From Corynespora cassiicola (Eukaryota > Ascomycota > Dothideomycetes > Pleosporales > Corynesporascaceae): a DNA stretch of 64,000 nucleotides. Under the pieces are notes generated by a model that did not search any database, was not told the DNA's origin, and was given only the letters and a program-made list of their open reading frames with translations. Location: contig JAEUWY010000005.1 of assembly GCA_022059125.1 (NCBI GenBank), positions 5,332,001-5,396,000 on the forward strand, given 5' to 3'. Shown here one piece after another: positions 1 to 10,463 of this stretch (position 1 is its first letter; each line of letters opens with the position of its first letter). The position numbers were made by a program, and so were the translations under genes.

Positions 1-643
1 TGATGGAGCAGTTCTGGCGGACGTCAGCACCGGGCGGGCGTTGGTAGACAGGACGGCCGGCTCACCCGACAGACGACGGTGGCGCAGCGCTGACACTCGC
101 CAACCATGTCGCGAGCGCATTCCCCAACGCGCCCTCGTGTCAGTTGGCGGGACGATGAGGTAGCGTGTGAGCCCATCAGACGACTGGGCAGTGTGGTGCC
201 AGCACCGAGCTGTTCATAGTCGCAGCGCAGCGTGTGGCGGATGAGCTGGTCGCGGTATTCTAGCAGGTTGGCACGAAACTGCCTGCAGGTGCGCGAGAGA
301 TTGTGCAGCGAGTTGAGGTCGAGCTGCGAGGCAAGCTGTCTAACCACACTGTAGGGTTACTGGCGTCAGCATTCATCGGGGCGCGGAGCCAAGTCCATGC
401 TGTGGTTCAGGCTCACGGATAACAGCTCAGGGCAGCCGAAAATCCATTCACATTGGGGTTTGGCCGCTCGTCTGATGCTGCTTCTGCTGAGCTGCTACTG
501 CTGCCGCCCGTCGCTGCGAGCGAGTGGTGCAGCGGCTTCACTGTGGAGAAGCCGGGCACGTGATGGTGACGAAGGTCGTGTTGTTGTTGTTGCGGTTGCT
601 GGGGAGCCGGTGTATCGTCGTCAAGGTCAACTATGACCGCCAT
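1..643 (-). CDS. F-box domain protein, 3' end cut by window edge
   Basis: Partial gene on the minus strand. Exons 417-643, 66-348 and 1-13 (continuing off the left edge), with introns 349-416 (68 nt) and 14-65 (52 nt), both GTGAGY...CAG and in phase. The start at 643 opens an acidic then Gln-rich leader. Exon 2 holds an F-box-like stretch in which LNSLHNLSRTCRQFRANLL is the recognisable core; the F-box would bind Skp1 in an SCF ubiquitin ligase. Further on, cysteine pairs (CARDMV, ECQRCATVVCR) continue across the last intron into NCS, a zinc-ribbon-like pattern I associate with a family of fungal F-box proteins. An upstream in-frame ATG at 862 is possible, but the Asp-rich start at 643 looks more natural. 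The substrate is unknown. Confidence 0.72.
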
Positions 644-2343
644 GATGAGAGCGGACTGCAGGTGCGTGTCGCATTGAAGCCGGACAGACTGTCGTATAAG
701 AGGGCGGGCGTGTGAAGCGTGAGGGAGAACGAGCGTCGTCCATGACGAGCTTAGGGAGCCTTTGTCCGACATGGGCGGGGCGTCTTGGCGCCGGGGGACT
801 GCCTTCCGGCGCACTCCAGCTTCTTCCTCCTGCACCACCACTCCACCGGCTCCACTAATCATTCGTCTGCATGGTCACTTGCGTGTCGAAGAATTTATTC
901 ACAGCAAGCCTATTTCCTCAAGAGTATGTCGTGTGTCAAGCTTTCGTATATCCCTCGCTCCGAGATCGGCCGGCCTTCACCTAAGACGTCTGGGCGTCCT
1001 GCCATGACGACGATGAGAACAGGGCCCCAAGAGACCGGTCCGAGTTTTCTTGCGGCCATTATTGCGAGGAGCAAGAAAATTACATCTATAGTTCTGTCAC
1101 TATCGCCCGCCAGCACTTTCTTCCAAACCCGGGCCCACTGTAATTGCTTGCAACGGCCTTGGAGCCCCTTTTGTCCCTTGAACGCATTTCAGGTCAATGC
1201 ATACCGGCATAGCCTACGTTTAGCTCATATAATACGCTACATGTTAGATTTTGCGCATTGCCCAGCTCTTCAATGTTGCGTAGACTTACAATGCCATATC
1301 CCCTATTATGATTTATGATGAAATCTAGCCGTCGATGTATAAGAACGTATGGTTGTTTATTCAAGATATATCATCCACAATGAATCAATACATAGTAACA
1401 TCATATGGGTAATATCTCCTTTCAAATTACTTGATGCTTCCCCCAAAGCACAAACCATTTCCCTATGGTATGTTAGATGACATTTCACTATACCAATTGG
1501 CATCAATCGCAACTCCTGATCCACTTGATCTGTGAGCTTCCTGAATCTATAACTTTCTAGCAGGTTCATTGTTCAATGGGGTTTGAGGACCCGTGGCAAA
1601 CCTTTGATGCATGAAATCGGCGCTGCCACGGCTTTACCTAAATCTAGATGTGTATCAACTCAAACAAAACTGTAGTGCCGATTTCAATTTGACGAACTTC
1701 TAGATCGATATTGCTCCCTGTTAAGCTATAACTGCCATTTGTAGAGCTTAATGCTTGATTTTGCCAACGTACGCCCTTTCTCGCTGGAATGTGTAAGTGA
1801 AACGGCGACCATGGCAGATTTTTGACGCCTCTATTTCCAATCTATCCAAAGTATCATAATCTATTTGATTGATTCAAGCTGTCGACGCTCGTATAGGCGG
1901 CCTTAAAATCCCATGCTCTAGGATCTGCACAGGAACACAAGCGGCTTCGTCAATCTCACCGACACCCATATGGTCTAGCGCCAGTCAGACTCCGACTCCC
2001 GCCCGACCTTTCCCCTTTCAAACACATGGCCTTCGGTGTCTTTCGCTGTTTGGCCCTGATTCGTATCTCTGAAACAGAACGGGTTGAACAATGCGTATAT
2101 GAGTGGACTGATTTGGACGGAACCGCGTTGAGGGAACCGATGTTTGCGAAACGCCATGTCCCGGAGTGCGAAAGACGAGATCCTCGGGCGGACATCGAAC
2201 AGACTGGTGGCTTTCGACAAATATATGTATGAATAAATTTCAGTTGCTTTCCTTATCAATTCCTGCGCCGCATTTCCCTGCTCGCGGCCTGTTCGTTACG
2301 CAATTGCTTTCTCAATCAGAGCTACGTGCAGCACCATTTAACA
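644..2343. other. intergenic, no gene recognised
   Basis: About 1.7 kb between the F-box gene start and the secreted-protein gene. It becomes AT-richer after about 1180 and contains only short open frames without recognisable domains. The part next to 643 should hold the F-box gene promoter and the last few hundred bases the promoter of the secreted protein. I see no repeat or RNA gene here. Confidence 0.6.
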
Positions 2344-2868
2344 ATGCGCGCTTTCCTTTTATCAGCGGTTCTCGTTCCTCTCGCTCTAGCTATCCCGAAC
2401 CTCTCCGTTCCACGCGATGAATTCGCTCCTTGCACCTCTTTCGGTTCTAGATGCGCTAAACACGACATACCCTTCTGCGACGCAACAACCGGGAAACAGT
2501 CCATATGCCACCCGGTAGGCAACGACTGCTGGATTGAGTACACAGAGTTACACTGTGACAGCAAACGTTCACCGGCTGGATTCCCCGAACACGGGAAGAG
2601 TGAAGAAGGCATAGAGCAAAGAGATCCAGCCGGATACCCGGAACACGGCAAAACCGGTAATCAGAAACGAGCACCGGCAGGTACCCCAGATGATACAGAG
2701 CAGAGCTACACAGTTCAGAGGAGAGAAGAAATCATGAAATGCAGTGATTTTGGCGATGGCTGCAAGGCTGTGGGATACGATTTTTGTTATGGAGGAAAGA
2801 CGGCCTTTTGTCACGAGGTACCGTTGAGTGACGATTGTTTGATTCAATTCACGGAGGAGCTTTGTTGA
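2344..2868 (+). CDS. small secreted protein: two six-Cys domains flanking dibasic-bounded repeats
   Basis: Single exon, 174 aa. The ATG at 2344 starts a signal peptide (MRAFLLSAVLVPLALA, cleavage near residue 16-18). Domain A has Cys 30, 37, 45, 55, 62 and 71; domain B has Cys 133, 140, 148, 156, 165 and 174, the last being the final residue. Spacing is nearly the same (C-x6-C-x7-C-x7/9-C-x6/8-C-x8-C), and shared words (SFG/DFG, F-C, DC-I-x-T-E-L-C) show an internal duplication. The linker (72-132) carries three units starting SPAGFPEHGK, DPAGYPEHGK and APAGTPDD, each preceded by KR75, QR93 or KR109, with RR127 closing the last. These are Kex2-like sites, so the linker could release short peptides. 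No function is known to me; a secreted effector, defence protein or peptide precursor are all possible. No DUF3328/UstY-type enzyme gene is nearby. Confidence 0.8.
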   Translation: MRAFLLSAVLVPLALAIPNLSVPRDEFAPCTSFGSRCAKHDIPFCDATTGKQSICHPVGNDCWIEYTELHCDSKRSPAGFPEHGKSEEGIEQRDPAGYPEHGKTGNQKRAPAGTPDDTEQSYTVQRREEIMKCSDFGDGCKAVGYDFCYGGKTAFCHEVPLSDDCLIQFTEELC

Positions 2869-3040
2869 ATTAAGAACTTTGATGGGAAGGCATAGCACTC
2901 ACCACGGCTGAACGATTTAATGGCGTATATGGCTGAGAGGCACATTCGGGACGACAGTGCTGGGCACTTATGGACATGACGCACAATTTCTTTTGTATAC
3001 CCTTTCTCAACTGCCTGGAGGAAATCTCTTGTACATAGGA

Positions 3041-5442
3041 TCATATTATCTCCAAATCCATTGGGTGCAAGTCTTCAAACAATGCAGGCGTAATCAATTT
3101 GAAGAAGAAGCCAATTCTCCGATATTGCGTCTCGCCAACTGGCAGTAATACCAGGCCCTCAATGCAGTCGTTGCCTACTTCATCCTCCACCGCTTTCATG
3201 GCCACACAATCGACAACACTTCCATCCTCCAAATCGGGTTCTAATGCATCAATTAATGCAGCTCCGACTGGCATTTCATTGTCCGATCCTTCCAGCTTCA
3301 CTGCAAGGTAGCCATCACTCTCCATTGGTTCTTGTGTTTGAAGATCTCCATGCGGTCTCCAGAAAAATGACCTTACCCTCCCCTTTGCGTTCAAAATTCC
3401 AGATTTTACGGCACCATACTCAAATCCTGGAACTACAGGCTCGACCGTGCAGCTCAATATCTGAAATCCCATCTCGCCCTTATATGTCTCGTCTTCATCC
3501 TCCCAAGCAAAATCCTGTACCTCTCCCACAGCACTCGCCCAACTCCAACTCGGTGCGACATATCGTGTCGGTCTTTCTACACGTTTGTATTGATTTGCCG
3601 ACAGAAACTTGTCAGTCTCTGTTCCGGTATATCCTCCATCCCCTCTGCGCCATTGCAAGTCCGTTACTAGGTCCTTCTCCCACATGCCTGCCAAATACCG
3701 CCCACCGTAACTCTTTCCAATCTCTTCGGCTACAGCTGCAATAGCGACAAGCTTGTCGCCAGCGTATGTAAGGCTGCGGCGCGTATATTCGCCTCGTGCA
3801 GTGAGCCAGGCTCTACGTATATTCTCCGGGGACTGCTTAAGGGAGAAGAAGCGGCCGCTGAAGGGAAGACTTGGGAGCTGCGCCTCTCGGCCTGCTTCTA
3901 TGCTGCTTGGTTCGGGGTTGGAATTACGGTTCAGCACGTCAACTCCACGATAGGAGAACACGATGGCGCGGTCAGAGAGGAGAAGCTCCTGGAAAGTCCA
4001 GGCACGTGTATGAATTGGGTCGCGCCAGCGTTGATAGTAGGAAGGATAGCTAACGACTAGAGTTAGCTCTGAACGCAAGCCTTGGTCCTCCAAGATTGTT
4101 GCTTCAACAGGTTCGATCAGGTAGGAATCGGATGTAATGTGATGGAGAAAGCCTTCCGTTGCAGTCGATGAAATCGCAGCGATGATGCTCACGGCGGCGT
4201 TCTTGTAGATGTGACGCATCTTGGGCAGTTCGATGGTCTTGTCAGCTGGGCTATCTTGAAAAATACATCTGTCAAGTGTTAGAAATTGTAGAGCATTAGG
4301 TAGCGTCTATCTTTGAAAATAGGCGGGATACGCGTCGAGGCTCCGTATATGCTATTGAAAAAAGAACGTACATAGCGTCGACCCAGATATACCGCAAACC
4401 TATACAACGAGTCACGATTATCGCGTCTTGAATTGTTTTCGGTAGTTGATGCAGCCCGAAAGAGGCCATCAACTCGGTCTGAGTGGTTTTCAGCAGGGTA
4501 AATGTTTGGTTCAATCCCCAAACATAGCTCAGAGCTGCGAACTTCATATCTGCAGTGGGAATCGCAGATGTTTCAACCACGCGTAAGGAATCAGTGGAAC
4601 CGAGGTCTATCAGACGGCTAGGTTCATAATCGCTTCTAGTGCTTGACGTATCTGGTAAGTTCTTTGCCATCCAGTCCTGGAGGTACTTGATGTTTGCGGC
4701 TGAACCTAGCTGATTTCCAACATGTACCGGTTGAAACACAGGATTTACTTCATTTAAAGGAGTGTTTCCTAGCCATTGTTAACAGACATCATCTACCAGG
4801 TGTGATTCGCAGACCTTTAGTACTGATATGGTATCGTAAATCCACAGACTTCTCTCCCCTTAACTTGCTTAAAGCGTTTCCATCATCTTCGACTGTGGTG
4901 GCCTCGATACGAACATCCAATATTGCGAAGAAACCACCCTCATCTCGTTCAAAAGATGCAGTGATATTGAAATCGCAACTAGAAGCTAGTGTCTCGCGAT
5001 CTTGCCACGAACGCCAACCTCCTGTTGAATCGTCGGACAATTCGCCTTCGTTGAACCCCAACGCATTTTTCTCTTTCCCACCAACATCGCTGTCTTCGTC
5101 GGACTCGAACAAAGCAGAACCCCTGTCTTCATTATCATCAGATTCTTGATTCCACTCAGCGTATAGCTCGTCCAAAAAAATCCGACCGTGAACACCGTCC
5201 GCGATTGTTCGACACCATGGACACCCCTTTAACACGGATTTTCTCAATTCTTCGGTGTTAAAGCCATACGATGCCTTCAACGAGGTTTTATCTGCAGGTG
5301 TTCTCTTCAGTTTCGATAACAAGTCTGCAGTCCAGAAACGAGCCGCACAAACGAGACAGCCTCCCACGTTAAGACGACGATCAACATCTGCAGGAAGAAG
5401 GTACTTCCGGGGAGGCTGCCGGGTGCCCTTGTACTGAAGCAT
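3041..5442 (-). CDS. HET domain (heterokaryon incompatibility-type) protein
   Basis: Minus strand, exons 4824-5442, 4372-4768 and 3041-4268, 747 aa. Intron 2 (4269-4371, GTACGT...ACAG) restores the typical HET block IRYxWVDAxCIxQD, here LRYIWVDA then CIFQDS. Intron 1 is less certain: donor 4823 (55 nt) is preferred over donor 4796, which gives only 28 nt; both keep phase. The N-terminal 210 residues contain cysteine pairs (CLVCAARF, GCPWCRTI) and an acidic segment. The HET core runs from about residue 280 (FAALSYVWG) through MRHIYKNAAVSIIAA to TRAWTFQELLLSDRAIVF. The C-terminal half (PSWSWAS region) is typical of the family. HET proteins trigger cell death on non-self recognition in some fungi, but most copies, including this one, have no demonstrated allorecognition role. 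Confidence 0.85.
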
Positions 5443-6174
5443 TTCCTGGCACCTGAGGTTTTATAATATTGGGATACTTTTGTTTGAGTAAGACGGGTCC
5501 ATAAGTTAGATTTCGAAGGCTGAAGCGTGGTGCCCAGGTGGGGATCTAGAGAGCTGAGTGCTAATCCAGAATAGGCTAGGCTACAATTGCAGCAAATCTG
5601 TGCCGAGGTCACACATCCACAAGATGATCAGCAATGTAATGCACAGGAACAGAGCTAGACGTTTAGCTAGAGAAAGCAGTTTACATATTAGGATCTTGTT
5701 TTGGAGGAGTAGCAATCATTGTGCTCGTTATTTCGCATTGTGAGGCCTACATATATTTTTCCAGCATAGCTTTTATATGTCAACTGCAATACACTATAGA
5801 CTTACACAACTGTTTACAGCAAAATTTTGAACAGATTTTTACAGAACTTGAGGGCCATAAGATGCTTCACTTAGCTGCAGGTAATTCTATATCTTCCCCA
5901 TGTTCACCATTATCATCGTCATCATCATCAATCTTACTATATTTGTTGCTGTCACACCAACGCTATTTCACTCGAGATTGTAACTTCACCGACACACACA
6001 GTGCTCTGACTTTTTCCTTTCACTGACTCCCAAAAGTGCTTGAGATAAAAAACTTCTTTCCTTCCAAACTTCTTCCTCATCTCTACCGCAACACCATAAG
6101 CGTCTAATGGTTCCGTTCGTTCACAACATAGAGCCCTACACCACATCTTCGAAGACGAAGACAATTTTCTCGAT
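5443..6174. other. divergent intergenic region
   Basis: 732 bp between the HET gene start (minus) and the unknown gene start (plus), expected to contain both promoters. AT-rich with a CAT-type microsatellite near 5910-5930. No gene or RNA recognised. Confidence 0.5.
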
Positions 6175-7047
6175 ATGCCACGACAGACTCCGGGAGTGCA
6201 ACTCCAATACCGATCCTACCTTCACCCTATGTCCATCTATCATGTATCTATCGCGATAATGCCGCTAAAAGAACTCTTCTACCACCTCAAGAACTCAGAA
6301 ATCGGGTTCCTTCGGACAATGATAGGTGAGGATCCACCTTCCTCACCGGCAGAAGGAGATGAAACTCCGTTCGGCTCTATAGAAGTCATTTACATGCCGT
6401 TGGTGCTCGCTAAAGGCGGGTCATCACTGGGGTTCCGCATTACAGACGGCAAGAAAAAAACCATTGAATGGCTGTGTTTTGGTGGCCCTGTCCAAGACCG
6501 AATCGAAGGCATGGAAAAAGACGGCCAGAGGGTCTTCGATTTCGTGGCCAAGCTTGAGAAGAGCGACAACCCCAAGCGAGGAGTCGTGTCCGGACACAAG
6601 GAACACCGCGACTTATTCGAGAGCCTTGAATATGGAGAGCTTAGGCTATTCAATCTTAAGTTGACCTGGAGGAACAAGGTGCAGGAGCTGCAAGCCGCAA
6701 TGGAGAAATCGGGGCGGACAGCCAGGGCCCGCGTCCAAGACCAAATGGAAACGGTACGCACTGAGGTCGGAAATATGGTTGTTTCCGTACCAAAAGGCGC
6801 CCAATACATACAAAGTACTAGAGAAGCCATCCCACTAGAAGCTACTGACAGATACAAACCGACAGCCGGATTCGCCGACGGGCTAGACATCTACGACTCT
6901 CGCGTCCAACAGTATAAACCAAAGCGACTGGCCTTTGCCCTTCCGCTTCGAACTGCAACTGCTCAAGCGAGAATGATTGATGAAACCGACGCAATGTCAG
7001 ACTACCCTTCTCCGGCACCCTCTCCAGCGCCGTATACCAATCTTTAA
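6175..7047 (+). CDS. protein of unknown function
   Basis: Open frame of 290 aa without introns. I do not recognise the family. It is hydrophilic, with no signal peptide or obvious membrane segment. A middle part (IEWLCFGGPVQDRIEGME, then alternating charged residues to about residue 220) may be helical, and the C-terminus is Pro/Ser-rich (SDYPSPAPSPAPY). The ATG at 6175 gives the longest protein; an internal ATG at 6259 (MPLKELFYHLKN) is also a reasonable start. Base composition is that of the ordinary coding genes here, which argues against a chance open frame. Neighbours (HET gene, PIN-like carrier) give no clue to function. Confidence 0.55.
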   Translation: MPRQTPGVQLQYRSYLHPMSIYHVSIAIMPLKELFYHLKNSEIGFLRTMIGEDPPSSPAEGDETPFGSIEVIYMPLVLAKGGSSLGFRITDGKKKTIEWLCFGGPVQDRIEGMEKDGQRVFDFVAKLEKSDNPKRGVVSGHKEHRDLFESLEYGELRLFNLKLTWRNKVQELQAAMEKSGRTARARVQDQMETVRTEVGNMVVSVPKGAQYIQSTREAIPLEATDRYKPTAGFADGLDIYDSRVQQYKPKRLAFALPLRTATAQARMIDETDAMSDYPSPAPSPAPYTNL

Positions 7048-7823
7048 AACCCATATGAATCGATTGGTACACGCCCAAGAGGTGAGACGTCGGGATCCAC
7101 GGTTTCGGCCAGCAGTTTCAAGGTACCGGTGATTGAGATAGTTCAAGGGGAGCTATTTCCTTGTATCAATTCTATAGAGATATACAAACCCACACGGACA
7201 GATCAGAGTCATGCTGGGTACATTTGGATAAATTACAGCATTGGAACGATCTTTGGAAGCATGGCCACAATAATGTAGATTAACATAACTTCAATTAACA
7301 TTGTATAACTAGTTAAGCTCTTTTCATAAAGTCCTGAACCAGACTTGACTTGTTTGCTCTTTGTTAAGACCATGGTTCTGGTGCGGAATGTTGCCGATGA
7401 GAACCCGTCAAGTGGGATACGCGGTGTTGCATTGGTTCGTGAAGCGGCGCTACACCCGCAAAGCCACCACGCCGTCAACCACCAACGCATCTCAATTACC
7501 CTACAGCTACCAATTCCCAAGCCTCCTAACGGCCCAGGATACAACTCCACGAGTTCGTCGGTTCTTCGGTTACGCAGGTGGCGCCGTATCCGCGTCCGCC
7601 AATGAATGGCGCGATCGCCCCTCTCCGTGACAAAAGCTACGCTCAAAAAGCAAGCTCACCCTTGCAAGTACATGTACGCGTGATACCGTGCATTGTCGCC
7701 CATGTTTGACTTCTTGCCTCCCACCCCTTCTTTCTTTCTTATTGACCTTTTTCAGCTCTTTGAAAATTTCGTCGCATCTTGTCACCTCGAGTCTGGGTAC
7801 ATCCGGTGGGGTTTTGTTGGAAA
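7048..7823. other. intergenic, PIN-like gene promoter region
   Basis: 776 bp upstream of the auxin-efflux-carrier-like gene. Several short overlapping frames around 7345-7630 have no recognisable protein. No repeat or RNA gene seen. Confidence 0.5.
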
Positions 7824-9206
7824 ATGGCAGGATCTGGGCTCACTTCGTCTTTCGTCGCCGCCATTCAGGCCTCCCTCTCCGTATTGCTGGTCATTTCGTA
7901 TGGCGGCCTGGCGGCACGATGGGGCCTCTTGGACAGTAAAAACGGAAAGTCGATATCCAAGATATGCGTCAAGATGTTCCTTCCAGCATTGCTTCTCACC
8001 AAGATTGGCTCCGAGTTGCATCCCGAATCAGCGAATCGATATCTTATCATCCTTATCTGGGCATTCATATGCCACATTGTTTCCTTCCTCATCGGCATAT
8101 CGGCGCATTTGCTATTTGGATTTCCCGACTGGATCACGGCCGCAATCATGTTCAACAACACCACAAGCTATCCTCTGCTACTAATCCAGAGTCTCGACGA
8201 GACGGGCATATTGCGAAGACTAATCGCAACGGACGAGACGACGAGACAGGCCATTGAGAGAGCAAAGAGCTATTTTCTTGTTTTTGCGACGATTTCGAGC
8301 TGTTTGACGTTCGCTGTCGGTCCGCGGTTGATCGACACTGAGCACGCACCGGAGCCGGAAAACACTAAGCCGACGGCAGAGGAGGCGGAGTCGGTGATAG
8401 TGGATGATCAGCGGCAGATCGATTTGGAACGAGGTGCCAGCCCACGACCAAGCACGCCGAGTGAGAGGACCCGCCTGTTGTCCCCCCATAATATCGAACG
8501 CCCTCGCAGCAAGAGTGTCACCAGTATTACATTCTTCCCCTCCAAGCCAAAATTCACAACTGTCAATAGAAGGCCGATCTACATCCCACTTCCAAAGTGG
8601 CGAGATCTTTCCGCACGTGCACAATGGTGGCTACTTTTCTTTTATGATTTTCTCAATGCTCCTTTGTTAGGCGCATTTTTGGGTGCTATTGTTGGCCTCT
8701 CCCCGCCAATACACCGGGCGTTCTTCAATAGCACAAATGATGGAGGAATTTTCACCGCATGGCTTACGGAAAGCTGGAAGAGTGTAGGCGGTTTGTTCGT
8801 CCCTTTGCCACTTATTGTTGCGGGCATTTCGCTCTATACGTCGTACCAAGACGCAAAGCAAGGAGATGGGAACACCAGGACCACGTTACCGTGGCTTACG
8901 ACAGTCTTCATCCTGGTGGTGAGGTTCGCAGTTTGGCCGGTCATCAGTATCGGAGTTATATATGCCCTGGTAAAGAATGGGGGAAAGGATGGGATTTTGG
9001 GATCTGACCCAATGCTTTGGTTTGCAATGATGCTTATGCCCACAGGACCACCTGCAATGAAGCTCATTACCATGGTGCAGGTTTCGGATGCCGGCGTTGA
9101 TGACGAGAGGAGGATGGCGAAGATATTGACGGTTTCGTACATTGTGAGTCCGTTGCTGGCGTTTACCGTAGTCGGAGCATTGAGGGCGAGCGAGGCTGTG
9201 ATTTAA
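7824..9206 (+). CDS. PIN-like auxin efflux carrier family transporter (PF03547 type)
   Basis: Single exon, 460 aa, starting at MAGSGLTSSFVAAIQASLSV. The architecture is that of the membrane transport protein / auxin efflux carrier family: N-terminal hydrophobic segments to about residue 170 (with GGLAARWGLL, KMFLPALLLTKIGSEL and the conserved FNNTTSYPLLLIQSL), a hydrophilic central loop (about 175-265, rich in Ser, Glu and Arg), and a second membrane block with FFYDFLNAPLLGAFLGAIVGL and the terminal MMLMPTGPPAMKL motif. Fungal members lie in the endoplasmic reticulum or other endomembranes; their substrates are poorly defined. The gene converges on the Rho-like gene with 153 bp between stop codons. 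A longer in-frame ATG at 7779 exists, but the later one begins at the conserved N-terminus. Confidence 0.88.
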   Translation: MAGSGLTSSFVAAIQASLSVLLVISYGGLAARWGLLDSKNGKSISKICVKMFLPALLLTKIGSELHPESANRYLIILIWAFICHIVSFLIGISAHLLFGFPDWITAAIMFNNTTSYPLLLIQSLDETGILRRLIATDETTRQAIERAKSYFLVFATISSCLTFAVGPRLIDTEHAPEPENTKPTAEEAESVIVDDQRQIDLERGASPRPSTPSERTRLLSPHNIERPRSKSVTSITFFPSKPKFTTVNRRPIYIPLPKWRDLSARAQWWLLFFYDFLNAPLLGAFLGAIVGLSPPIHRAFFNSTNDGGIFTAWLTESWKSVGGLFVPLPLIVAGISLYTSYQDAKQGDGNTRTTLPWLTTVFILVVRFAVWPVISIGVIYALVKNGGKDGILGSDPMLWFAMMLMPTGPPAMKLITMVQVSDAGVDDERRMAKILTVSYIVSPLLAFTVVGALRASEAVI

Positions 9207-9359
9207 TCAGATTTTTTGGATTATGTCATTCAAGTTTGAGTTTTCATCTAAAAGATGCATCGCCAGGCCCTAGCGGGTAAACCGATGCCACCAGTATATC
9301 CGGTGTGCAATATATCAATGCTTCACTTCTTGGTCTTGAGTTCCGGGCTGTGTCCATGC

Positions 9360-10089
9360 CTACAAAATGACACAACCCCCCTCGCTCTTGGCGCCCTTTT
9401 CAGTAGTAGTTCTTGCGCAGGTCCTTGCGACGTCTTCTAGTACCTCCCTGCAAAGTTCTCCGGTCTGTGCACTGCATTCTGCATACCGATCACAAAGCAT
9501 CTCTTGCGCTATCAGTAACCCTTCCTGCGGCATCACACTTTCTCCTTTTCCGCCATCTACTTTCTCCTCTTCTGTCCACTCCTTTCTCAGATCACGTTTC
9601 AATCCAAGAAGCATTACAGGCAGCGCTTCATCATAGTTGAAATGTGTATTCACTTGGTTGATCCAGTGGTTGCGGATGGAGGCAAGTGTTGACCGCTTGG
9701 AGATATCGAAACAGAGAACAATAAATGACGGTTTTATGAGTGTATAATTCGTCGGGGAAGAGGTGTCATAGAACGAGAGCGTGTACGGGCGGTTATACAG
9801 GGAGATGTTGAAGGTATACGGCTGGTCAATGTCGCGGAGCGTAGGGAGTTCGTATGGGGGGAGCGAATCGTCATACGGACGAATACCGAGGGAAAGACGA
9901 CTGTCTGAAAGTTAATCTTCAATGCCATAGCGATAGAAGCCTACAATTTGGCGTCATGATGGTTGAGACATGATCTGCTATGGTCGCGACTATCCAAAAT
10001 AACACTTACGAGAGGAAGGTCGATTTTCCAACCTCGGCATCTCCCAACAGTAGTACAGTGACCTCTGGAGGGGGGATTGTGGTGTCCAT
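9360..10089 (-). CDS. Rho-type small GTPase with degenerate catalytic motifs
   Basis: Minus strand, exons 10010-10089 and 9360-9900, intron 9901-10009 (GTAAGT...ACAG), 206 aa. The P-loop is GDAEVGKST (residues 16-24); the end is GGCVIL, a CAAX box predicted to be geranylgeranylated, so membrane-attached. The G5-like word ECSA is present. Three features are unusual for a working GTPase: residue 18, matching Ras Gly12, is Ala and residue 19 is Glu; the switch II DTAGQE is replaced by DTSSPTNY, so the catalytic Gln is absent; and the G4 NKxD/TKxD is LKRD. The rest follows the Rho pattern. Family assignment is firm; inability to hydrolyse GTP is inference. The upstream promoter ends about 0.3 kb from a degraded transposon. 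Confidence 0.85.
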
Positions 10090-10403
10090 GGTGAGTATGG
10101 AGAGCCACGAGGGCACTGGAGGCTTTCAAGGCGGTCGCATACTTGCTTTTGTTAGGGTTCAGTGTTCGCGCCTTGGAGGCGGAGATACGCGGCTTTGACC
10201 TTATCGATAGCTTAGTCATTGGATCGTATCATCGCCCCCACAACCGCCTCAGCGTATCCCACACTAATTCATTACCTATGGATGTGGGGCTCTGGCTCGC
10301 GCCTACAGCAGCCAGTATGTATCAGCGCGATGCGGACAACTTCAAATTTGATCCCATACCTATTCCTAATCATTATGAACAATATCATATCAACACACAG
10401 AAG

Positions 10404-10405
10404 TA
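10404..10405. repeat. TA target-site duplication, left copy
   Basis: TA directly outside the left inverted repeat; the matching TA is at 12257-12258. A duplicated TA is the expected footprint of Tc1/mariner/pogo transposases. Confidence 0.7.
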
Positions 10406-10463
10406 ACGTAAAGGATAAGCGAGCCGATCGGACAAGCGAGCCGATCAGCCCCTGACTGCCCCA
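10406..10463 (+). repeat. left terminal inverted repeat of the transposon
   Basis: 58 bp beginning ACGTAAAGGAT. It contains a 13-bp word AAGCGAGCCGATC twice (10417-10429 and 10434-10446), a possible paired transposase-binding site. It matches the right repeat with one single-base length difference in a C run. Confidence 0.88.

Noticed and set aside
2344..2868. Ribosomally made cyclic peptide (ustiloxin/dikaritin) precursor
   Set aside because: Repeats lack the usual core with Tyr at fixed positions between KR sites in many copies, and no DUF3328 or tyrosinase gene is next to it; only the processing resemblance is kept.
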